From Actinomycetota bacterium (GTDB taxonomy: Bacteria > Actinomycetota > Actinomycetes > S36-B12 > UBA5976), in contig CANFIL010000023.1 of assembly GCA_947447095.1 (NCBI GenBank), positions 1-14,299 of the forward strand: a DNA stretch of 14,299 bases. The letters run 5' to 3'. Position numbers and translations under genes: made by a program. Positions 1 through 5,888 of this stretch are shown here, piece after piece. The notes under the pieces are model-generated. The model did not search any database, was not told the DNA's origin, and worked only from the letters and a program-made list of their open reading frames with translations. How positions within the stretch are numbered: the first letter of the stretch is position 1; every line of letters starts with the position of its first letter.

Positions 1-1
1 A

Positions 2-667
2 ATGCTATGCATGGGCTACCCACGTAATGATGCGCTGCTCAACCCGAACTGGGTCGAAGCCAAACGTCACGAGGTACGTAAGGAACTTCGCATTCCTGAT
101 GATCACACCGTTGCATTGTGGGCACCCACGTGGACCGATGATGCACCGAAGGTTAACGGGCGCCGACTTTTCACCTTGCCGATCGACCTCAATGAAATTG
201 CCAAAACGAATAAGCTCACCATTTTGGTTAAGCTTCACTATCTCGTTGCCAATCAACTCGATGATTCCGGTCTAGGCGTGAAATTCATCAACGTGTCGGA
301 TTGGGACGACGTCAACGATCTCTTCCCTGCAAGTGATGTATTAATTTCAGATTTTTCAGCGGTGATCCCCGACTATGCGCTAACAAATAAGCCCATCATT
401 ATTTATGCACCTAATTTTGATGAGTACTTGTCTACTCGCGGAACGTATATCGACCTAGAAACAGCAGGACCAGGGCCCGTGGTGCGCACTCAGTCAGAAT
501 TGTTCACGCGACTATCGAACCTTGATTGGCAATCTCAATTTGCAGAGCAGCGCGAATCATTTGCTTCGGTTTATCGCGAGTATGAAACTGGGCATGCTGC
601 TCAATCAATCTACGATCGCGTTGTACATGGAACCGCGCCGCGATGTGGCGAATCGAGTTTTCAGTAA
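2..667 (+). CDS. CDP-glycerol glycerophosphotransferase-like protein, C-terminal part (5' truncated by window edge)
   Basis: Only the last 221 or so codons are in the window; the frame is open to base 2, so the ATG there need not be the start. The visible part resembles the catalytic half of the CDP-glycerol:poly(glycerophosphate) glycerophosphotransferase (TagB/TagF-like) family, which moves glycerol phosphate from CDP-glycerol onto a teichoic-acid-type acceptor at the inner membrane face. Supporting motifs are GYPRND (visible residues 5-10), APTWTD (41-46), KLHY (77-80), and the block around 111-126 (SDVLISDFSAVIPDYA) followed by KPIIIYAP and RGTYIDL, all in family order. The N-terminal domain lies outside the window. 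It ends in TAA at 665-667, directly abutting the stop of the opposing glycosyltransferase gene. The family call is fairly secure. The exact acceptor and polymer cannot be read from the sequence. Confidence 0.85.
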   Translation: MLCMGYPRNDALLNPNWVEAKRHEVRKELRIPDDHTVALWAPTWTDDAPKVNGRRLFTLPIDLNEIAKTNKLTILVKLHYLVANQLDDSGLGVKFINVSDWDDVNDLFPASDVLISDFSAVIPDYALTNKPIIIYAPNFDEYLSTRGTYIDLETAGPGPVVRTQSELFTRLSNLDWQSQFAEQRESFASVYREYETGHAAQSIYDRVVHGTAPRCGESSFQ

Positions 668-2116
668 CTACTTCGTCGCGCGCGCCAGAGCTTTTTGTCG
701 AACGTCATCCGCAAGCTGTAGCCATGCTTTGGTGAAGTGTGCTCGATCGACAAGTTCAGCAACTTTCAGGCCTTCAACACCCATTGAGTCTTGAAGTTCT
801 GGATTCGAAAGCACATCGATTATTCGTTTCGACAAAGCTTCAACGTCATTATCGGGAACGATGTACCCATTCACGCCATCGCGAATGACGGTGCGGGGAC
901 CATACTTCACGTCATACGAGATAACTGGACAACCCTGAAGCAGGCTTTCAGTCACCGCTAATCCAAAAGATTCACGACGGGACGTTAAGACCGAACATCC
1001 TGCAGTGCGGAAAACCATTTCTGGGTTACCCGTATAGCCACAAAAGGTCACAGCGTCTTGCAAACCAAGCTCTGCCAGAACTCCCTCAAGGCGTTCTTGG
1101 TCACTGCCCGACCCCCAAATGTCCATGTGTGCATCCGGGATCACATTAAGAACTGCAGGTAACGCGCGAAAGACATGATCTAGACGTTTCACGTCAACGA
1201 GGCGGCCCACTGCAACAATCTTGTGGCGGTCGCGAACGGCATCACTCGGTGTCTCAATTTTCTTCACTACCGGCCTAATAGCGACGACCGGGAAATGCTC
1301 TCCATAACGTTCTTTCAAGTCTTCACCCTGGTCCGGTGTGGCACACACAACTGCATCAGGGTGGTCAGCGAATGGCTCTAGGCCCGTTTCCATTCGTGGC
1401 GTGAGAATTCCAAGCGCACTTTCACCACGCTTTAAATGATTGAGGTGCAGAACGAAAACTTTTCCAAGTTTTTCTGGAAGCTGAGCAACTACCGGATAAG
1501 TAATTGGTGAATCCGAGAAAACGACAGTCCCCGCAGGAAGATCAAGTTCGGTTAACCACTCGGTGCGTGCTGCCACCATGGTTTGTGGCTCAGTATCCGA
1601 ATAGCGTTGAAACATTGTCATGATCTCTTCGCCCGGAGCACACCATTCACGAATAATTGGATTGCGTCCAGTGTCGAACCACACGCGAGTCTTCACAACA
1701 TTGGTTTCAATTTCACGTTCTATCTCAGATAGCAATCGTCCATAAGTGTCGTACTTCAGCTCGTGTTGCATTCCATTTCCAAGTGGCGTGATGATATTTC
1801 TTGGAAGTGGTTTGCGCATCAGACGCATCGCGACGTAGTACGACATGTGGCGAACCCACGCAATAGCAATCGCGGACTTACTCATTGGGGAAGTCCAAAA
1901 TTTATAAATCTGGATGCCATCTGGGATTGAGCCGCCGAGTGCTCGTGCCAACATTTTCTTGCGGTAGCGACCATAGGTTAGAAGCGCAATCCGCACTTCC
2001 CAGCCAGCATCATGCATCGCCTGCAGTCTCTGGAACCATGCTTTGCTTAATCCGCCGCCATAAAGTCGGAATGCACCGTACAGAAATAGCGCTACGGGTT
2101 TTCCTTCATTGGGCAC
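668..2116 (-). CDS. GT4-family glycosyltransferase, TagE-like (GTG start)
   Basis: A 482-residue retaining glycosyltransferase of GT-B fold, family GT4. The N-terminal acceptor half includes a Gly-rich loop (YGGGLSK, 19-25). The C-terminal half has VAVGRLVDVKRLDH (301-314), a WGSG segment (334-337) and the nucleotide-sugar EX7E motif at E382 and E390 in RRESFGLAVTE. SYDVKYGP (400-407) followed by DGVNGYIVP (413-421) is the pattern seen in poly(glycerol-phosphate) alpha-glucosyltransferases (TagE type). A role in sugar decoration of a glycerol-phosphate polymer is inferred from this and from the facing glycerophosphotransferase. The start is GTG at 2116; an ATG four bases upstream is out of frame and soon stops. 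No good Shine-Dalgarno is seen, but TACGCT lies where a -10 box would be for a leaderless mRNA. The sugar donor is unknown. Confidence 0.87.
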   Translation of the reverse strand: MPNEGKPVALFLYGAFRLYGGGLSKAWFQRLQAMHDAGWEVRIALLTYGRYRKKMLARALGGSIPDGIQIYKFWTSPMSKSAIAIAWVRHMSYYVAMRLMRKPLPRNIITPLGNGMQHELKYDTYGRLLSEIEREIETNVVKTRVWFDTGRNPIIREWCAPGEEIMTMFQRYSDTEPQTMVAARTEWLTELDLPAGTVVFSDSPITYPVVAQLPEKLGKVFVLHLNHLKRGESALGILTPRMETGLEPFADHPDAVVCATPDQGEDLKERYGEHFPVVAIRPVVKKIETPSDAVRDRHKIVAVGRLVDVKRLDHVFRALPAVLNVIPDAHMDIWGSGSDQERLEGVLAELGLQDAVTFCGYTGNPEMVFRTAGCSVLTSRRESFGLAVTESLLQGCPVISYDVKYGPRTVIRDGVNGYIVPDNDVEALSKRIIDVLSNPELQDSMGVEGLKVAELVDRAHFTKAWLQLADDVRQKALARATK

Positions 2117-2122
2117 TCATTT

Positions 2123-2128
2123 AGCGTA
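2123..2128 (-). promoter_or_regulatory. Putative -10 box (TACGCT) of a leaderless promoter for the GT4 gene
   Basis: On the minus strand TACGCT fits the actinobacterial TANNNT -10 pattern. Only six bases (AAATGA) separate it from the GTG at 2116, so transcription would begin at or next to the start codon. This would explain the missing Shine-Dalgarno. A TTGATA sits 15 bases upstream, a slightly short spacing for a -35. Inference from pattern only. Confidence 0.35.
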
Positions 2129-2243
2129 ACTCAGGCCAAGGAATATCAAGTCATACAAAATCGCGATATTATTCAAAAGTGACGTTTGTTTCCGTTACGT
2201 AATCCAATGACGACGTATGAGCTAGCCAGGGACGGAAAGACAC

Positions 2244-4316
2244 ATGATCTATCGAATAGGTAACACGTCGCTATTCGTAACACTGTTGTTCGTTACCACC
2301 GGAACCTTAGCCGACCAATTCACTCGTGCTTTTACACTTTCTCCGTCCGTTTATCTGATGGTGTGGGGTTTGCTCCTGGTCATTACGGTCGCGGCGTGGT
2401 TCCTGTTACTCGCTTCAGAGCGTACGTATCACCTGCCTGAATTGTCAGAGATTTCAGGAGCAGCTCGTAAACGCATCGCCATCGTAAGCGCCTTCATTCC
2501 AGTTCTTGCCATTGTGATCGGGACAGTAAATGACGGATTGCCTGCAGCAACGATCGCGGTCATTACAACAATCTTGATAATCATTGGCGCGGTATTTGCA
2601 TGGCAACTTCGAGACTCCGGTCAACCTCAAGGTGAGCCAACACGAGCGACCTGGTTTACGCGCGCTAATGGCATCACGCTGGCCATATGTGCAAGTGTGG
2701 CCGCGATCGCAGCCGGAATTACATACGTGCCCAACAATGACGATCATTACTACCTCAACATTGCGACCTACATTTATGAGCATGGGGTCATTCCGACTGG
2801 AGACACCGTCCTGAGTAATCAGGACTTTAGAACCTATGCTCGTTCTTCCTCGTGGGAAGTTATGTGGGGAACTTTTTCTCGACTTGTGCATGTACACCCA
2901 GCAACCTTGCTCTACATTTACTGGGTTCCGATTGCTGCGGCGTTGTCTATCTTTGCGCTGGCCAAATTGCTCGAGGGCTTTAACATTCGTCATCTCAAGA
3001 CAGCCTTGATTACCAGCACGCTTTTCTTAGTTCTTGATGGCGCTAACCGATATTCCTTCGGCAACTCACAGGCATCTCACATTTGGCAAGGGAAAGCGGT
3101 TTATCTCGCACTGATACTTCCGCTGACATTTAGTTACACGATTCGCATCTTGACCAACTTCAGCACACGTCTTGCTTTTTATTTGACTGCGCTGACTATC
3201 GCATCTGTCGGCGCAACGCCCACAGTGTTCATCACGTCTGTTCCAATCTTGTCGGCTGGCTTATTCATTGCTCTATTTAATCGTCAACGCAAGGCATTCT
3301 GGGCCTTGCTGATCCAGATTTCATACCTTGTGGTCGGCGGATTGCTTTTCAAATACGCACGTGCGCATAACGTTTCGCCAAAAATATATACATCAACAGA
3401 CAACAGCCCAGATATTTACTTCATTAGCCCCCCAACTCAGAAATACATGCCAAGTTCGTACGACTTATTACATGAAATCGCACATCCGATTGCCTACGCA
3501 TCTGTTTTAGCGATTGCAATAGTTCTTGGTTGGCTTTCAATTCGAGTTCAAAATGCACGAACTCTGATTGCATTGTGCTTCGGCTTTTTTGGAATCCTCG
3601 TTCTTCCTGTAATCCATGAATTTGCACTCTCCAACACTGGTAGCTCTTCCATCGGATGGAGATTCTTGTGGTTGTTGCCGATTCCTGCTCTCGTCGGTGC
3701 AACGAGCTCGACGCTTGTTTCCGGTGTATCCAAGGTGACTGCAGCTACTACATGGACAAACCTTGGACTTGCCGGTGCATGGATTGCACTTGTTGCAGTC
3801 GTTCCTGTTACAACCGGACTTGTCCCTTGGCGGATTCCAACGTGGGAAAAAGGCGAAGCATACGTAGCAAACCCCACGCATTGGCGAACGTATAAAGGGA
3901 CAGCGGAGACGATGCGCGTAATCGATGTCATCTCTGAAGAAGGCGACATCGTTCTAGCCCCTATCGGCATAAGTTCGTCCATTGCTGCAACAACCACGAG
4001 TGTTTACACCGTTGCTCCCCGCGATGATTACGTTCGTCATGCCATGGCGAACGTTCCAAATCAATTTCCTGAACATCGCGTCCAAATAGCAAAGTGGGTC
4101 GATGGCCAAGAGCAAATAGGCATCTCACTCGAGAACATTGCGACATCAATTTCTCTGGTACGAGTCAACATTGTGTGCCTTAAACCAGAAATGCAAAAGG
4201 AATTCGTCCCATGGTTACGAGATCTTGGGTACGTTCACGACGGACGTTTTAATTTTTCGCACAGTAAGAAATACATGTGGTGCGGACGCACCGACACATT
4301 TAACAAAAAGAACTAA
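2244..4316 (+). CDS. Large polytopic membrane protein, GT-C-like topology, function unknown
   Basis: A 690-residue integral membrane protein not assigned to a named family with confidence. Hydrophobic segments appear at about 8-20, 36-56, 77-93, 100-120, 143-161, 219-240, 252-266, 284-300, 310-345, 353-370, 415-432, 440-458, 470-488 and 505-527. A soluble C-terminal domain of about 160 residues follows. After the fifth segment comes NNDDHYYLNIATYI (164-177), an acidic pair in a presumed external loop, as in GT-C glycosyltransferases that use polyprenyl-phosphate sugars. This resemblance is topological only. ATG at 2244 is preceded by a purine-rich GGGACGGAAAG ribosome site. The gene is divergent from a GT4 glycosyltransferase, which favours cell-surface glycan synthesis or export. 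Its TAA shares four bases with the stop of the opposing DUF3027 gene. Confidence 0.8.
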   Translation: MIYRIGNTSLFVTLLFVTTGTLADQFTRAFTLSPSVYLMVWGLLLVITVAAWFLLLASERTYHLPELSEISGAARKRIAIVSAFIPVLAIVIGTVNDGLPAATIAVITTILIIIGAVFAWQLRDSGQPQGEPTRATWFTRANGITLAICASVAAIAAGITYVPNNDDHYYLNIATYIYEHGVIPTGDTVLSNQDFRTYARSSSWEVMWGTFSRLVHVHPATLLYIYWVPIAAALSIFALAKLLEGFNIRHLKTALITSTLFLVLDGANRYSFGNSQASHIWQGKAVYLALILPLTFSYTIRILTNFSTRLAFYLTALTIASVGATPTVFITSVPILSAGLFIALFNRQRKAFWALLIQISYLVVGGLLFKYARAHNVSPKIYTSTDNSPDIYFISPPTQKYMPSSYDLLHEIAHPIAYASVLAIAIVLGWLSIRVQNARTLIALCFGFFGILVLPVIHEFALSNTGSSSIGWRFLWLLPIPALVGATSSTLVSGVSKVTAATTWTNLGLAGAWIALVAVVPVTTGLVPWRIPTWEKGEAYVANPTHWRTYKGTAETMRVIDVISEEGDIVLAPIGISSSIAATTTSVYTVAPRDDYVRHAMANVPNQFPEHRVQIAKWVDGQEQIGISLENIATSISLVRVNIVCLKPEMQKEFVPWLRDLGYVHDGRFNFSHSKKYMWCGRTDTFNKKN

Positions 4317-5302
4317 TGCAGTTCAGAGCTTTCTGAACTCGCGTCGACGTCAACATCTTCAGCGCTATCCGGTGAATCTACCGATACGTCATCATCTGAA
4401 TCGCCTTCGGCATCTACCTCTTGAACGATTTCCGTTTCTTCGTCGATGTGGTCGAGGAGGTCAGACTCATGCATAAAACCTTCAGTGTTGTCGAGATCTT
4501 CGGCAACTTCTGGTTCGGGTTCTGCAACATAGTCGGCCAGTGTGCTCGCGTCAGTTTGTTCATCTTCAACGTCATCGACAACTAGATCAACGACCGGAAT
4601 CGGTGACGATTCCTCGGGACGGACAGACGAATGCGCACCGCAACCATAATTCATCGCAACAATTTGGCCATCGGCTGCGCCAAATTCATTCGCACACAAA
4701 CCGAAGGCTTGACCGATGGAACCACCGATAGCAACCATGAATCCACACGAAGCACAGTTGGCTGGTGCTTGCTTTGCCATTGCTGAACGAGCCCCGTTAT
4801 GGCCATCGAACCAGCGAGCCACTGCGCGTTCAAGTCCAAGCGGACTCAAGATCTGCTCACGCCCAAGTCCTAGTTCCCATTGAGCTGGATGAAGTGGCGC
4901 AAGATCTTGTGCATCATCATCAATGCCGGTCAGACCAGCTGTGAGTCGTTCATCATTTGGCAGGGTAGGCAGCAAGTCACCGACACCAAGGTCACCTGCC
5001 TCAACTCGTTCGGCCCACGGTTTCCACGATGGTGGTACGAGTGCTTCACCACTTGGCAACAGATTAATTTCGCTTACTGTGCATTCGTCTTGGCCAGCAA
5101 GTGCAACTACTGAAACGGACCAATACCAACCTGGGTAGGCAGGATCAGTGCACTGAAAAGTATGTTCGGCAACTGCAAAGTCGTCATTAACTTCTTCAAT
5201 TGCTACGGCGATTGCGGCACCGACATGCTCTGCAGGAACGGATTCGAGCAGGGATGTACGTGCGATTTCAGTCGCGTCTTGAGCAGTTGTTGTGCCAGTC
5301 AC
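4313..5302 (-). CDS. DUF3027-type protein with Cys/His cluster and long acidic tail (GTG start)
   Basis: A 329-residue protein matching the actinobacterial DUF3027 family, of unknown function. The folded part (about 1-226) has YPGWYWSV (56-63) and a probable metal site: C183-x2-C186, C203 and C221-x2-H224, within CASCGF, GLCANE and GCGAH. The last 99 residues (231-329) hold 38 Asp/Glu and no Lys or Arg, so this tail is probably disordered. Start GTG at 5302 is supported by AAGGA (minus strand, 5309-5313) six bases upstream. It lies 37 bases downstream of the cold-shock gene on the same strand, suggesting co-transcription. Its TAG overlaps the TAA of the opposing membrane-protein gene. Zinc binding and any nucleic-acid or stress role are inferences from the cysteines and neighbours. 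Confidence 0.88.
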   Translation of the reverse strand: MTGTTTAQDATEIARTSLLESVPAEHVGAAIAVAIEEVNDDFAVAEHTFQCTDPAYPGWYWSVSVVALAGQDECTVSEINLLPSGEALVPPSWKPWAERVEAGDLGVGDLLPTLPNDERLTAGLTGIDDDAQDLAPLHPAQWELGLGREQILSPLGLERAVARWFDGHNGARSAMAKQAPANCASCGFMVAIGGSIGQAFGLCANEFGAADGQIVAMNYGCGAHSSVRPEESSPIPVVDLVVDDVEDEQTDASTLADYVAEPEPEVAEDLDNTEGFMHESDLLDHIDEETEIVQEVDAEGDSDDDVSVDSPDSAEDVDVDASSESSELH

Positions 5303-5339
5303 AGTTATTCCTTAAAAGTTTGAAATCAAAACGACGTGA

Positions 5340-5723
5340 TTAAACGTCAATTTGATCTGCTACGCCACGAAGTACAGCAACCAACTTTTCGGTGTGCTTG
5401 TCATCTGGGTAGCGGCCACGGCGCAAGTTGCCCGCGTAGTTGTCGAGCAACTTAATGACGTCTTCAAGAACGATCGCCATGTCTTCGGCATCCTTGCGGT
5501 TGCCCTTTGAAATGCTTGGGGGTGCTTCGAGTACGCGAACGCTGAGCGCCTGTTGGCCACGCTTGCCATCGGCTACACCGAATTCACAGCGGGTGCCGTT
5601 CTTGAGGGTCAGTGTTCCAGCAGGCAGCGCGGAGGCGTGAAGAAAGACTTCTTCACCTTCGTCTGTCTGAAGAAAGCCAAAGCCCTTTTCAGAGTCGTAC
5701 CACTTCACTTTGCCTGTTGGCAC
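5340..5723 (-). CDS. Cold-shock domain protein with C-terminal helical extension (GTG start)
   Basis: A CspA-family single-stranded nucleic-acid-binding protein, an RNA chaperone type. From GTG at 5723 it is 127 residues, the usual length for the actinobacterial long form. The cold-shock domain occupies about 1-67: PTGKVKWYD (2-10), RNP1 KGFGF (13-17) and RNP2 VFLH (26-29). A C-terminal extension follows, ending in a helical region with RRGRYPD near residue 97. The frame is open upstream to an ATG at 5813, but GTG 5723 is preferred. An AAGGAG ribosome site (minus strand, 5732-5737) lies eight bases upstream, and family members begin at this PTGKVKWY point. It is probably first in an operon with the DUF3027 gene and divergent from the helicase pair. 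Confidence 0.93.
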   Translation of the reverse strand: MPTGKVKWYDSEKGFGFLQTDEGEEVFLHASALPAGTLTLKNGTRCEFGVADGKRGQQALSVRVLEAPPSISKGNRKDAEDMAIVLEDVIKLLDNYAGNLRRGRYPDDKHTEKLVAVLRGVADQIDV

Positions 5724-5731
5724 GGTGCGTT

Positions 5732-5737
5732 CTCCTT
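5732..5737 (-). promoter_or_regulatory. Ribosome binding site (AAGGAG) fixing the cold-shock gene start
   Basis: The minus strand reads AAGGAG followed by eight bases and GTG at 5723. This is the best Shine-Dalgarno in the window. It decides between the GTG and the ATG 90 bases further upstream, which would add a 30-residue extension unlike the family. Confidence 0.8.
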
Positions 5738-5772
5738 GCTCGAATTGCTCATGCAGCGCTAACTGCCCTCTA

Positions 5773-5802
5773 AGCGTAAAGGAAATTTGACTGGAACCCC
5801 AA
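5773..5802 (-). promoter_or_regulatory. Putative promoter of the cold-shock/DUF3027 operon
   Basis: On the minus strand TTGGGG (5797-5802) and TACGCT (5773-5778) are separated by 18 bases, an acceptable -35/-10 spacing. This would give a leader of about 43 bases before the GTG at 5723. The -35 matches consensus only at TTG. Pattern-based; no experimental support. Confidence 0.35.
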
Positions 5803-5808
5803 TACGCG

Positions 5809-5822
5809 CCCATTTCAATGGG
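5809..5822. repeat. Short inverted repeat CCCAT-N4-ATGGG upstream of the cold-shock gene
   Basis: A perfect 5-bp inverted repeat with a four-base centre, followed on the plus strand by TTTTT and a GGGCCC palindrome. It lies in the 165-base divergent region between the cold-shock and helicase-associated genes, just upstream of the proposed cold-shock promoter. It could be an operator. No plus-strand gene is present for it to terminate. Confidence 0.35.
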
Positions 5823-5875
5823 TTTTTGGGCCCAAACCTGACTCCGCTCAATTAGTTTGCCAACCCTTTTACGCG

Positions 5876-5881
5876 TAACGT
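5876..5881 (+). promoter_or_regulatory. Possible -10 box (TAACGT) for a leaderless helicase-associated transcript
   Basis: TAACGT fits TANNNT and lies seven bases before the ATG at 5889. No clear Shine-Dalgarno precedes that ATG, so a leaderless mRNA is plausible. The nearest TTG-type -35 (TTGCCA, 5857-5862) is only 13 bases away, which is too short. Support is therefore weak. Confidence 0.25.
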
Positions 5882-5888
5882 TGTACGG

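Noticed and set aside
3548..3997. Antisense reading frames inside the 690-residue membrane protein gene (also 2454-2993 and 3537-3881, minus)
   Set aside because: They overlap a well-supported gene, have low-complexity, Cys/Arg-rich translations with no recognisable domain, and lack ribosome sites.
5340..5813. Longer cold-shock protein starting at ATG 5813
   Set aside because: The extra 30 residues are unlike the family, and GTG 5723 has an AAGGAG site at good spacing and begins exactly at the conserved domain edge.
5809..5828. Hairpin plus TTTTT as a rho-independent terminator on the plus strand
   Set aside because: The stem is only 5 bp and no plus-strand gene ends upstream; an operator or chance repeat is more likely.
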